Part shown: positions 44,614 to 53,837 of the stretch, piece after piece
Position numbering within the stretch: position 1 is the first letter of the stretch
How the letters are laid out: each line of letters begins with the position of its first letter
DNA from: Catalinimonas niigatensis
GTDB taxonomy: Bacteria; Bacteroidota; Bacteroidia; Cytophagales; Cyclobacteriaceae
NCBI RefSeq assembly: GCF_030506285.1
Contig: NZ_CP119422.1
Span: 5,753,501 to 5,817,500 of the forward strand
Length of the DNA stretch: 64,000 nucleotides
Direction of reading: 5' to 3'
Notes under the pieces: model-generated
Database searches by the model: none
Seen by the model: only the letters and a program-made list of their open reading frames with translations
What the model was told of the DNA's origin: nothing
Program-made: the position numbers and the translations under genes

Positions 44614-46248
44614 TTACTCGTTTGTCAATACCAGTGGCCGTTTGCTTGCCGCTGGCCGTGCTTTTGCTTTACCGCTATCTTTTCTTTTTAACCTGATGGC
44701 TACAACGAAAGTAATCACAGAGAGTATCAGCCAAAATAGGTCTATCAACAAAATATCATCATAACTCCTGACATAGGTAATCCAAATCCAGTTTCCTGAA
44801 ATGATTCCGTTGGCTATCGGTACCAGAAAACCCAACACGGCGCCTATAATCAGGCAAAATTGGTTGGTGAAAAAGTTATCTCTCTTGGCAGTAAACAAGA
44901 CAATGAAAGCTAGCCAGGAATAGAAGAAGATTTGATAAATGGATGTCATACGGGTGGCATCAAACTCAAAGACAAAGAGTTTTACGACCAGGAAGGTGAA
45001 AGCAGTAGCAGGGTACATGCTGAGGCAGATGGACAGGTAAACCCAGCCCAGCCAGGCATTGAACTTGCGCTTTTTTTCCTCTACATTTTTTTTGTCCCTA
45101 GCCACCAGCCAGATCAGTACTCCGGAAATGATGACAAAGCAGGAGACGATTCCCAGAATGAAGTACACAACTCTTAGTCCTACACCACCGAAATCTCCGA
45201 AGTGTAATCTGTACAAAATACCGGATGCACCATCCACGTAGGAGCTTTGTTGGAAAGGTTCTTTTTCAGAAACGATCTCTCCACTATTCGCTTTGAAAAC
45301 CAATTCTCCTTCTCCCAAAAGCTTTGAGGAATATTCCGGATGGCCAGTTACTGCCACATGCATATTGGCGTCTCCGTAGTTGTATACATGGACAGCTTTG
45401 ATGTAAAAATCAGGCCAGCGTTCTTTTGTCAAGGCAACGAAGCTATTGAGATCTACCTCAGCTTCCTGTTTTTCCATCGCCATGGGAAACTCCTTGGTAC
45501 CAAAACCAAAGTCATCGTACATTTTTTCGGTATTTCCGTCATGGATGATTGACAAAACGGGAGGCGACATGATGGTAGTACCTACGATCAGGAAAACACC
45601 CGTAACCGCAAAGATAAACTGATAGGGAAGGCCCAAAATCCCTAAAGCCGTATGAGCGTCTGTCCAAACATTTTTAAGACTTGCCTTTGGCCTGAAAACA
45701 TAAAAATTGGACACGATCTTTTTCCAGTGCACCAGCACGCCGGTGACAATCGCAAACAGAAAAAAGAAGGAGACAATCCCTGCAATCAAATAACCTGATC
45801 TTCCGTAAAGATTGAGCTGTGCAAGAAAATGTAAACGATATAAAAACTCGCCTATGGAGTAGTTGCTGGCATAGTTATAGGTTTTGAAGTCATCAATACC
45901 CAGATAAAAGAAATCGCCTCTTCTCCCTCTGCCTTCCTGCTGAGCCGTAGTATCCTTCGGAGCCGAGAGATTGACGGCAATTCTTCTGTCTTCCAGGTAT
46001 TTGGAAAAAGAAATGTCTCTGCCATAGGTTTCGTGTCTCTGATTGAGGGTATCCATCATCACATTGAGATCCAGATCCGGAATGCTGCTTTCTTTGACAG
46101 CTTCGTTTCTCTCCCAACTGATGATTTCATCTCTGAAGAATGAAAAAGAGCCGGCAAAAAAGATAACGTAAAGCACCGCGCTGATCACAATTCCGCTGAT
46201 GGTGTGGATGTGAAATAATATGTTATACACTCTCTTGCTCATCTTCAT
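44614..46248 (-). CDS. PepSY-domain inner-membrane protein (XusC-like)
   Basis: A 544-residue inner-membrane protein with an N-terminal helix (FHIHTISGIVISAVLYVIFF), PepSY-type periplasmic parts, His-bearing helices (YRLHFLAQLNLYGRSGYLIAGI, DAHTALGILGLPYQFIFAVTG, LYRLHFGDFGGVGLRVVYFI) and a C-terminal set of helices. PepSY-TM proteins of this kind act as ferric-siderophore reductases in the inner membrane; the Bacteroides XusC protein belongs here. Its start overlaps the stop of the preceding small gene by four bases. The C-terminal tail is basic (RLKRKDSGKAKARPAASKR). Confidence 0.88.
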   Translation of the reverse strand: MKMSKRVYNILFHIHTISGIVISAVLYVIFFAGSFSFFRDEIISWERNEAVKESSIPDLDLNVMMDTLNQRHETYGRDISFSKYLEDRRIAVNLSAPKDTTAQQEGRGRRGDFFYLGIDDFKTYNYASNYSIGEFLYRLHFLAQLNLYGRSGYLIAGIVSFFFLFAIVTGVLVHWKKIVSNFYVFRPKASLKNVWTDAHTALGILGLPYQFIFAVTGVFLIVGTTIMSPPVLSIIHDGNTEKMYDDFGFGTKEFPMAMEKQEAEVDLNSFVALTKERWPDFYIKAVHVYNYGDANMHVAVTGHPEYSSKLLGEGELVFKANSGEIVSEKEPFQQSSYVDGASGILYRLHFGDFGGVGLRVVYFILGIVSCFVIISGVLIWLVARDKKNVEEKKRKFNAWLGWVYLSICLSMYPATAFTFLVVKLFVFEFDATRMTSIYQIFFYSWLAFIVLFTAKRDNFFTNQFCLIIGAVLGFLVPIANGIISGNWIWITYVRSYDDILLIDLFWLILSVITFVVAIRLKRKDSGKAKARPAASKRPLVLTNE

Positions 46249-46544
46249 TGCAGAATGGGGTTATAAATTTTACCGATATAGATGAATACAGAAAAAAACA
46301 AGGTGATCAGGAGATAAATACCCCAGATTTTCCAACCATTTTTTACCAGAAAGGCTACAATCAACAGGCCTGCCCAAAGGATAAATCCGCCGAACCGTAG
46401 CGTCATGATCACATTCACATGATTGACCCAATACGCCAGTGCCAGATGCAGTGACATGGTGACCATATAGCCGCCTAAAAGCCCGGCGGTTATTTTGGCA
46501 AAGCGCTGTGTAGGGGTAGATAAATATTTTTGATTTGCAGGCAT
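46245..46544 (-). CDS. DUF3649-like iron-uptake membrane protein
   Basis: A 99-residue protein with three hydrophobic segments (ITAGLLGGYMVTMSLHLALAYW, RFGGFILWAGLLIVAFLV, IYLLITLFFSVFIYIG). Size, topology and position between a DUF3325-like and a PepSY gene match the small membrane protein of siderophore-utilisation operons described as DUF3649. Its exact role is not established. Starts with ATG four bases after the upstream gene's stop. Confidence 0.65.
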   Translation of the reverse strand: MPANQKYLSTPTQRFAKITAGLLGGYMVTMSLHLALAYWVNHVNVIMTLRFGGFILWAGLLIVAFLVKNGWKIWGIYLLITLFFSVFIYIGKIYNPILQ

Positions 46545-46548
46545 ATTT

Positions 46549-46875
46549 TCAAATGATTTCTAGCAGGATGGAGAATAAAAACACCAATGAGACAGTCTTA
46601 TAGTTGACATATTGTAAGGGAGATAACAGCACAATCAGGCTGCCTACTGTCATGAGGATAACGAAAAATGAAAAGATCCCTGAACCCACGCCAAAATAAA
46701 GGATACTTAGTACCACCGCCACGATAAATAGCAAGCAGCCGATGTATTTGCTGACCTGATGATGGTCCTGTACCCATATTTCCAGTATACCTGAACGGTT
46801 TAGGTCAGCTTTTTTGGAAGTGTTGTAAAACAGATAAAACCCTGTAAATGTGATCAAGACGATGAGTGTAGTCAT
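46549..46875 (-). CDS. DUF3325-like iron-uptake membrane protein
   Basis: A 108-residue protein with an N-terminal helix, a hydrophilic piece including SKKADLNRSGILEIWVQDHHQVSKY, and two or three more helices. This layout fits DUF3325, the usual neighbour of DUF3649 and PepSY genes in iron operons. Identification rests on length, topology and synteny more than on a firm motif. Confidence 0.6.
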   Translation of the reverse strand: MTTLIVLITFTGFYLFYNTSKKADLNRSGILEIWVQDHHQVSKYIGCLLFIVAVVLSILYFGVGSGIFSFFVILMTVGSLIVLLSPLQYVNYKTVSLVFLFSILLEII

Positions 46876-46901
46876 GCGTATAGCTGATTTTTAAAAAGCA
46901 C

Positions 46902-47624
46902 TTAAATTTCAAATTTCTGAGTGGCACAGCGCCAGACCGACTGATAAGCCGCTTTTTTGGTTTTGCCAGCTTCGTCTTTGTGATAAATGGTAGCTTCCAG
47001 AAAATAGACGCCTTGTTCTCCGATGTCAATTTTTAATACGCCGTCTGCATTGCTTTCTACCTCTTTTTTATCACCTGAGGGTAAAAACACTGTCGCGGAT
47101 ATCTTTCCTTTGAGTTGACCATTCAGATAGGTCTTGAAGGTTTTGGTTTTATTGTTTTTCAGTGATGATCCATCTTCAATTAAAGACAATACATTATTGT
47201 GGGTAGTGATTGGTGGTACCGCAGAAAGCCTGCCTACCTGCACGTGGGCAAAGGCATTGAACTGGTAAGCTGTCTGATCTCCCGGATCTTCTGCCGTGTG
47301 GTTGATTTCCAACCGATAAAAACCTTCTTTTTCAGGCAAAAACTCAGCTACAAAATGGTCTTCCTGAGCAGTGGTTGACAGCTTGGTTTTATTTCCTGCC
47401 GGGTCTACCAGCCAGAGTTCAAATTTTGCTACGTCAGAGTACCAGTCGCTCACTTTTTCTACTGTTCTATCTGCAAATTCACTGTAGTAGACCTTTACTT
47501 CGTGTTTTGAAGCAAGCTTCCCCTGCACCTGGGTATCAATATAAAGGGCATGGGCAAAGCAAAAGCTGATACTTAAGCTTGAGAACAGAAAAACTAAGAA
47601 AGAGTATTTTATATATTGTATCAT
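46902..47624 (-). CDS. DUF4198-like periplasmic protein
   Basis: A 240-residue exported protein with a signal peptide (about residues 1-25, ending CFAHA) and a beta-rich domain starting LYIDTQVQGKLASKHEVKVYYSEF, similar to DUF4198 domains near metal and iron receptors. It has no membrane anchor at its end and no His-rich loop, unlike the DUF4198-like protein at 37170. Likely part of the iron operon; the 26-base gap to the next gene suggests cotranscription with it. Confidence 0.7.
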   Translation of the reverse strand: MIQYIKYSFLVFLFSSLSISFCFAHALYIDTQVQGKLASKHEVKVYYSEFADRTVEKVSDWYSDVAKFELWLVDPAGNKTKLSTTAQEDHFVAEFLPEKEGFYRLEINHTAEDPGDQTAYQFNAFAHVQVGRLSAVPPITTHNNVLSLIEDGSSLKNNKTKTFKTYLNGQLKGKISATVFLPSGDKKEVESNADGVLKIDIGEQGVYFLEATIYHKDEAGKTKKAAYQSVWRCATQKFEI

Positions 47625-47710
47625 GATAGCTGTTCAGTTAATGTTATGTTGTAATAGAGTAAATGTTGTTTTCAGGTGTGTATAGATGAAGTTTTAAACA
47701 AAAGTGAAAA

Positions 47711-47741
47711 AACAGCATAATCTATATAAGATTACGCTGTT
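47711..47741 (-). terminator. Hairpin terminator inside the iron operon
   Basis: A 13-base stem (47711-47723 with 47729-47741, one mismatch) and a five-base loop lie about 10 bases after the stop of the DUF4374 gene. On the coding strand a T-run (TTTTTT) follows the stem, so it should end or reduce transcription between the receptor-binding protein genes and the membrane genes. Confidence 0.75.
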
Positions 47742-47753
47742 TTGGGACACAGC

Positions 47754-48995
47754 TTAGTAGGTTAGTTTATTAATAGCCGTGATTTGCCCCCCTTCTACTT
47801 CAATTCCTTGTGTGGCGGTCGCCGTGCTGGCATCAAACTCATACACGTAGCTGCCCTCCTGCGTAGTGATTCCGACATAGGCAGTACCATTTTCCACCAG
47901 ATTGGTTCTGGTAACATTGGTAATGGTAGCCGGATCAGGTGCACCATCCACCCAGGTGATCGTTTGAGTATACACATCTGCGATGGCAAAACGATTTCCG
48001 ACGGTGTAGGCAGCTTTTTCTTCCACATCAGATAACATCACCAGCATCTTTCCATTGCCCAGATAGTGTTGCAGAGTGACATAGTAGCCATTGGTAGCTT
48101 CTTCAATGTCAAAGAAATAGTCCTGGTCAAATGCTAGCTCGCCGCTATTGATTCTCACGATGGCAGAAGGTTTGGTGGAAGTGTATTCTCCGTTGTTGGT
48201 AGCCACTGCCGATGAAAAGGCATACACATCACCGTTTTCATCCACAGATAAACCTTCCGTAAAATACCTGCCGATAAAGCTGGTACGATCATCTTTAATG
48301 ACAGTATTCAGGCTCATGTCAGGGTAGTTAAAGACGGCTATCCAACTGCTGTCAGGATACTGAGTACCGAAAACATCGTCGCAGCAACCTTTGATGCTGA
48401 AGTAAGGGGCAAAGACTTTATCTCCCACCTGGGTAAGCCAGGAGAAGTGCGCACGTTCCCCATTGTTGGCCAGTTCCACCACATTGATCTGCCCTTCATC
48501 TACGATCTCAATGTCTTGGGTATTGATCCGGTACCAGAGAGCGTTTTCATCACCGGAACGGGGAACTTTAGTCATCAGGATATCATCTCCAATCGCGGCA
48601 AAGGCCTGCACGGTTTCTGACTGGAAATCAGACAATTCGGTGAGTTCACCTTCCTCATCCAATTCGTAAGTGGTAACCGCTCCTGGATTTCCCTGCCCAT
48701 AGAGCATGCTGAAAAACCTGTTGTTGTTGGTGACATAATAACGGTAAGTTCCATCCTGCTCTTTACCATTACCTACTGTGCTGACAGTTCCTTCCATCAG
48801 ATTATCTACAGTGAGCAAATAATCTGCTACGCCCTCAGAAGCAAGAGGATATGACGATATGATGTATTTTACACCACCGGTAGGGTCACCATCTCCATCA
48901 TCGGGAGTGGGGTTTTCATCTTCACTACATGAGACTACAAAAAGTACTGCGAGCAGTAAAAAAACAGAGGAAAGAAAATTATTGTGTTTTAACAT
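47754..48995 (-). CDS. DUF4374 lipoprotein (XusB-like)
   Basis: A 413-residue surface lipoprotein with lipobox VLFVVSC (C23) and an acidic linker (SEDENPTPDDGDGDP). The mature part (GGVKYIISSYPLASEGVADYLL, FFSMLYGQGNPGAVTTYELDE) matches DUF4374 beta-propeller proteins. The Bacteroides thetaiotaomicron member XusB captures xenosiderophores such as enterobactin. It is encoded directly after a TonB receptor gene, the same order as xusA-xusB. Ligand unknown here. Confidence 0.88.
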   Translation of the reverse strand: MLKHNNFLSSVFLLLAVLFVVSCSEDENPTPDDGDGDPTGGVKYIISSYPLASEGVADYLLTVDNLMEGTVSTVGNGKEQDGTYRYYVTNNNRFFSMLYGQGNPGAVTTYELDEEGELTELSDFQSETVQAFAAIGDDILMTKVPRSGDENALWYRINTQDIEIVDEGQINVVELANNGERAHFSWLTQVGDKVFAPYFSIKGCCDDVFGTQYPDSSWIAVFNYPDMSLNTVIKDDRTSFIGRYFTEGLSVDENGDVYAFSSAVATNNGEYTSTKPSAIVRINSGELAFDQDYFFDIEEATNGYYVTLQHYLGNGKMLVMLSDVEEKAAYTVGNRFAIADVYTQTITWVDGAPDPATITNVTRTNLVENGTAYVGITTQEGSYVYEFDASTATATQGIEVEGGQITAINKLTY

Positions 48996-49029
48996 TATTG
49001 GATTGATTTAAGAAATATAGCGTTGTGAA

Positions 49030-51423
49030 TTATTGACTGATAAAGTATCTGAGTTTGAGCATGAAGCTCCGACCGGGTTTTTGCAGGCTGAAGTTGTCAT
49101 AGAGCTTGGCATCGGCCAGGTTCCTGCATTCTACCGTCATATTATATTTGCCATCGGCCATCGCATAGGTAAGGCTGAGATCGTGTGAAAGCTGTTCCGG
49201 GATATCCAGTTTATCACTTCCCAGGCTGGGCCAGTAGAGATAGAAAGCATGTACATATAAAAGATTGTAGCTCAGGGTTAGTGCGTCACCCGCCTTCCAT
49301 AAGTCGCGCAGGAAAAAAGACAGATCTGTATTTCCAAACAGGTACGGCATATTGGGAATGCGATCTCTGTAAACGATGCTTTCTGTGCTTTGCCCATCTT
49401 CGTATTTTGTGTTGTTGCGGAGGTTCTGATAGGTCATATTCACTCCTGCGGTCAGCAGTCTTCGGTAAGAATAGCGGATTTCGCCATCCACCCCGGCATT
49501 GGTCACATTAAAGAGATTATCCATGACCTGCATCGTCTGGTTGTTGTTCAACCTCGCCCTGATAAAATCTTCGGCATCTCGGTACAGTATATTGCTACTG
49601 AAGCTGAACTGATGCGCTTTGTTGATGCTGGTCTGGAAGCTGGCACCCAGGTTGAAGTTATTGCTGGTTTCAGGATCAAGTGCTATGTTACCTTGCAGGT
49701 TGACCAGATCTCCGTACAGTTCCTCGGTTTCCGGCAGGCGGTAGCTTTTTTCATAGGAAGCTTTGAGCTGTAAGTGATTGTTAATGAAGAAGGTACTGGC
49801 TGCCCCGTAGCCGAACTTGCTGAAATTATTTTCCTGCTCCAGGTAGGCCTCATCTCCCCAGTTGCCGCTTGGGTTATACACCTGGCTATATCGGTTGGTC
49901 TGTGCATAATGCTTGACAAAAATACTGGTGCTCCAGCGTTCATTCAGCTCATATTTATATCCCAGCCCACTGATGTTCTTGAGGCTGATTCTGGGCTGGT
50001 CATAGCTGTCATTTTCAGGGTACAGTGCATCACTACCTTTGCGGTTGAAAGTATTGTACACATGGTTCAGGGAGATAGCCTGCCTATCGCTGATCTGATA
50101 GTTGAGATTGGCCGTGACCACCCCATTGTTGTTGCTGTACTTGTACATGGAGCGGGAGCGTTCGCTACCTTCGCCTTCATACTGCTTGTATTCTCCAAAC
50201 CAGTTATAGCGACGGTAAACGGTGTCTATATTCTGCTCCGTTCCAAAATTATAGTTGGCATTCATGGTCAGATCCAGTCCCTTCAGCAGCAAGTCTGTCT
50301 TCTTGTACTTGAAAGTTGGCATGAGGATATTTCCTCTTCTGTGCCAGTCGCCAAAGACACTGACCAGACGGGCACCGGTCTGTATCTCCGAATAGTTTTG
50401 TCCCAGCGTGACGCCCACCAGCATCTGGTCGGCAAAAGACTTATCTACTATGCCTAGCTTGGCGATGATGGTTTCGTTATGGTAAGTGTCGTGAAACCTT
50501 CTTACCCGCTGGTCTGGATAATATTTACCGCTGTTGATGTCGGCCACATCCACATCCACCCAATAATTATTGTCCGAGTAATTTTGAAAGGCATTCAGTT
50601 GTAGGGTGAAACCCGCGTCGGATGTATAACCTGCATTGACCACTGTACGATGCGTGTTGAAAGAACCGTAGGCATAAGAGGCATCCAGGTAGGTGCGGAG
50701 ATTGTCATTGGTAACGATGTTGACAGCTCCTCCCAGTGCATCAGATCCCAGCCAGATTGGTACCACACCTTTGTAGATTTCAATGCGTTCAGCCAGGTTT
50801 ACCGGAATATTATTGAGCTGAAAAGAAGAGCCAAAATTATCCATCGGCACCCCATCAATAAAGAATTTGACCTGCCTGCCAGTGAAGCCATTGAGAGAGA
50901 AATTCATTCGTGAGCCTACGCCTCCCGTTTCCCGGACCCGCACTCCGGAAACTCTGTCCAGCGTATGGCCTAAGTCCAGCGTGGTATTGTGCAATGCTTT
51001 CGCATTGATAGCCTGTACTTCATACGCCAGTTCTTTGGTTTCCTGTAATGCGCTTTTGCCAAATACTGTCACCGTTTCCAGCTCTGTATAAGCCTCTTCC
51101 AGTTCCAAATCCAGCTTGAGGGTTTGTCCTGCCTGTATGCGAATGGTGTCGCTGATGGTTACGTACCCCAGAGAAGAAACCAGTAAAATATATTTACCCG
51201 CAGGAATCCCTTTCATCTGATAAAAGCCCGAAACATCCGAAGCGGTGCCCATGCGGGTATCTTTGATAGAAACCGTGGTTCCGGGCAGTGCCTGTCCTGA
51301 GGTCTTGGTATAGCCCTGCAATGTGCCTGTCTGATTTTGCTGGGCATTTGAGATTAAAGTAAATACAAAGCTGATACTCAATAATATGCATATTTTGAGC
51401 ATGCAGATTTTCAATCGTGTCAT
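49030..51423 (-). CDS. TonB-dependent siderophore-type receptor (XusA-like)
   Basis: A 797-residue outer-membrane receptor. The ATG at 51423 gives MTRLKICMLKICILLSISF; a TTG upstream would add seven residues. After the signal come a carboxypeptidase-regulatory-like domain (TGTLQGYTKTSGQALPGTTV), a TonB plug (ALHNTTLDLGHTLDRVSGVRVRE; VPIWLGSDALGGAVNIVT) and a 22-strand-type barrel ending KLRYFIS. It lacks the SusC signature and is of the classical siderophore/metal type. First gene of the iron operon, 34 bases before the DUF4374 lipoprotein gene. Confidence 0.92.
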   Translation of the reverse strand: MTRLKICMLKICILLSISFVFTLISNAQQNQTGTLQGYTKTSGQALPGTTVSIKDTRMGTASDVSGFYQMKGIPAGKYILLVSSLGYVTISDTIRIQAGQTLKLDLELEEAYTELETVTVFGKSALQETKELAYEVQAINAKALHNTTLDLGHTLDRVSGVRVRETGGVGSRMNFSLNGFTGRQVKFFIDGVPMDNFGSSFQLNNIPVNLAERIEIYKGVVPIWLGSDALGGAVNIVTNDNLRTYLDASYAYGSFNTHRTVVNAGYTSDAGFTLQLNAFQNYSDNNYWVDVDVADINSGKYYPDQRVRRFHDTYHNETIIAKLGIVDKSFADQMLVGVTLGQNYSEIQTGARLVSVFGDWHRRGNILMPTFKYKKTDLLLKGLDLTMNANYNFGTEQNIDTVYRRYNWFGEYKQYEGEGSERSRSMYKYSNNNGVVTANLNYQISDRQAISLNHVYNTFNRKGSDALYPENDSYDQPRISLKNISGLGYKYELNERWSTSIFVKHYAQTNRYSQVYNPSGNWGDEAYLEQENNFSKFGYGAASTFFINNHLQLKASYEKSYRLPETEELYGDLVNLQGNIALDPETSNNFNLGASFQTSINKAHQFSFSSNILYRDAEDFIRARLNNNQTMQVMDNLFNVTNAGVDGEIRYSYRRLLTAGVNMTYQNLRNNTKYEDGQSTESIVYRDRIPNMPYLFGNTDLSFFLRDLWKAGDALTLSYNLLYVHAFYLYWPSLGSDKLDIPEQLSHDLSLTYAMADGKYNMTVECRNLADAKLYDNFSLQKPGRSFMLKLRYFISQ

Positions 51424-52346
51424 AGGTAAAGTGTAGTAATACAATGCGTGTAGGCTGGCTCAGACCATGCTCACTGCATAGCAATTATTATTCTCTGGTT
51501 TTTGAATTTTTTTACCAAAGGTGAACCTTCTGTTTTCTCTCTGCCTGCTTACATGCCTGACAAATTATTTAGAATGGTTCAAAATTATATCGCAGGCAGT
51601 CAGTTGTCAATGCCTACCATTGGCCGAATTGAGTAGCTATCGTTAGTTTATAATACAACTACTATTAGTAAGCTTACTAATAGCAGTAGCTAAACATACA
51701 TGAAGACTATATACAAAGTAGAGTATTCTAAGCATTTTGGTTAAATTAAAAACACCTTTTGTTGCAACAGAAAGAGTTTTGTTGCCTGCTAAACCAAGCT
51801 TTAATCCACCGCAAATTCTGCTATTCAAGCATTGTAAATAGGCAAAGTCATTTTTATTTATGCACCTGAACGAGGTGTTTTTCATACTGAAAGTTTAATA
51901 TTGTCACTTTGATTCTTTTTAGACAGAAGTGTTGGGAGGAAAGTACGACCCAGATTTGCAATGAAGAGAATCTATTTCCTGAGATAAACTTATTTACTTT
52001 GTTTTATTATCGGATCAAAGGAAAGATGATTTTATGAGTTTGATTCATTGTTGTTTATTTTGATGTGCACATTTTTTAATGACTTTCTATCCGTGATAAA
52101 TGTATACAAATAGCGAAATATCAATTGAACAGCAATTAGCTTCCTCACCATCAGAATTTAATCCTGTCTAACTTCCTGTATTAAGTTAATCTAGGGATGT
52201 AGCAAGTGAGTTTTATCTCTATTTGATTAAATTATTTTTATTCTAAGTAATTTTTATATTTAACGTAGTGTTAATCTGCCACTCATATGAAGAAGCTATT
52301 CTATAATTATCATTCATTTATCCTTGTAAATAACAAAACTTAACCT
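51424..52346. other. Long divergent intergenic region
   Basis: About 920 AT-rich bases between the receptor gene and the DUF2071 gene. I find no gene to support; an 80-codon reverse frame at 51643-51885 has no features. It holds a perfect 22-base palindrome (listed separately). Promoters for both flanking genes must be here, but I could not place them with confidence. Confidence 0.5.
51662..51683. repeat. Perfect 22-base palindrome
   Basis: The sequence is its own reverse complement over 22 bases (half-site CTATTAGTAAG). It lies about 240 bases upstream of the TonB receptor start. A symmetric site of this length without a loop is more like an operator or a recombination site than an RNA hairpin. 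Confidence 0.6.
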
Positions 52347-53054
52347 ATGAACTTCTTGACAGCCGAATGGAGAAAACTTGTTCTTGCCAATTACGCCATT
52401 GATCAGGAGGTATTAAAAAAATATATCCCTCATCAAACGGAATTAGATATATGGGAAGATACTTGCTATATCAGCTTGGTAGGATTTATGTTTCAAGACA
52501 CCAGGCTGTTGGGTGTCAAGGTTCCTTTGCATACCACATTTGAAGAGGTGAACTTACGGTTTTATGTAAGGTATAAAGAAGACAAACAATGGAAAAGAGG
52601 AGTGGTCTTTATCAAAGAACTGGTGCCTAAAACTGCATTAACATGGGTGGCAAATACGCTATACAAAGAACACTATCAAACAGTGCCTATGAATCACCAC
52701 TGGCTGGATAAAGGTGATACATTGGAAGTTGAGTATAGTTGGATGTATAATAAGACCCCGCAGTTTTTAAAAGTTATTGCTAATAATACTTTGACCGACA
52801 TTGCGATGGATAGTGAAATGGAATTTATCACTGAGCACTATTGGGGATATACCCGGATCAGTAAAAACAAGACATTTGAGTATGAAGTCACCCATCCCAG
52901 ATGGCAGGCTTATCCAGTCATAGGTTACAAAATAGATGTTGACTTTGGTTTGGTCTACGGCCAGGACTTTGGTTTTATCAACCGACTTACTCCTCAATCG
53001 GTCATGCTGGCAGAAGGCTCAAAAATCAGCGTGAGGAACAAAAAAGAAATATAG
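52347..53054 (+). CDS. DUF2071 (YqjF-like) family protein
   Basis: A 235-residue soluble protein with the DUF2071 pattern: MNFLTAEWRKLVLANYAIDQEVL, LKKYIPHQTELDIWEDTCYISLVGFMF, and a strand-rich end with YPVIGYKIDVDFGLVYGQDFGFI. The family is related to acetoacetate decarboxylase folds but its activity is unknown. It converges on the TPR/anti-sigma gene with only about 30 bases between them and looks unrelated to that system. Confidence 0.85.
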   Translation: MNFLTAEWRKLVLANYAIDQEVLKKYIPHQTELDIWEDTCYISLVGFMFQDTRLLGVKVPLHTTFEEVNLRFYVRYKEDKQWKRGVVFIKELVPKTALTWVANTLYKEHYQTVPMNHHWLDKGDTLEVEYSWMYNKTPQFLKVIANNTLTDIAMDSEMEFITEHYWGYTRISKNKTFEYEVTHPRWQAYPVIGYKIDVDFGLVYGQDFGFINRLTPQSVMLAEGSKISVRNKKEI

Positions 53055-53085
53055 AAACCATCTACTTCAGAGCATATACTTTATG

Positions 53086-53820
53086 TCACTGTAACTTTGA
53101 TAAGATCTCCTGACTTTCTTCACGATAAGCACTTTCTTTCTCTGTTAATGAGGATAAGATTTCTTTGGCCTTCGCTGGCTGCTCATTTTGAAGATAAGCC
53201 AGGGCGAGATACCATTGTGCATCAATGTGATAGACAGAAAGCGTATTCTCCTCCACTTTATTAAGATACTCAATGGCTAAGTCAGCTTGTTCTTCAGCTA
53301 AAGATGCTATGCCCACATAAAAGTTAAGGGTGTCATTCTCAGGATCAGCTTCCAGCAGTGGCTGCCACCATTCCCTGGCTTCGGCATAATCACCGAGTTT
53401 ATAAGAGATCATACCTTCGGAGAATTGGGCATTACGGGTGTAACTCAGCGTAGTAGGTAGCCCGGCTGCCGGACTAAAGTAAGCGCTATACAAGGCGGTT
53501 GGCGAAGACTGCTGCGATGTGAAATACCACCAACCTATTACTAAAAGCGATAAAGAAGCGGCCACTGCCATGTAGGGTAAGAAACGCTGACGCTGGATAG
53601 ATACAACAGGCGTTTCTTCGGCAAAGTTTTCTTCATGAATTTGCTCCAGAAGCTGACGCAGCGATTCGGTTTCAATAGAATGTATGAGTTCCTGCTGTAA
53701 AGTCACCTCGGCAGCCAATTCCTCGTTTTCTGCCAGATTAGCTTCAAAAAGCTCTCGTTCTTCGGGCGTAAGCTGGCCCTGAAGGTAGGCTTCTATTTTT
53801 TCAAATAATAACTCGTCCAT
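53086..53820 (-). CDS. Membrane TPR protein, probable anti-sigma partner
   Basis: A 244-residue protein starting at the ATG at 53820. The acidic cytosolic N-terminus (MDELLFEKIEAYLQGQLTPEERELFEANL) has the zinc-free anti-sigma look of Bacteroidota membrane anti-sigma factors. One helix follows (residues 81-100, LPYMAVAASLSLLVIGWWYF), then TPR repeats (about 140-244, including AREWWQPLLEADPENDTLNFYVG). It starts 18 bases after the sigma factor gene, in the usual sigma/anti-sigma order. The TPR part would sense an envelope partner; that is inference. Confidence 0.8.
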   Translation of the reverse strand: MDELLFEKIEAYLQGQLTPEERELFEANLAENEELAAEVTLQQELIHSIETESLRQLLEQIHEENFAEETPVVSIQRQRFLPYMAVAASLSLLVIGWWYFTSQQSSPTALYSAYFSPAAGLPTTLSYTRNAQFSEGMISYKLGDYAEAREWWQPLLEADPENDTLNFYVGIASLAEEQADLAIEYLNKVEENTLSVYHIDAQWYLALAYLQNEQPAKAKEILSSLTEKESAYREESQEILSKLQ

Positions 53821-53837
53821 GGCTTCTTTCTTCAATC

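Noticed and set aside
51643-51885. 80-codon reverse frame in the intergenic region upstream of the TonB receptor
   Set aside because: No recognisable domain, TATA-rich composition and it overlaps the 22-base palindrome; no support for expression.
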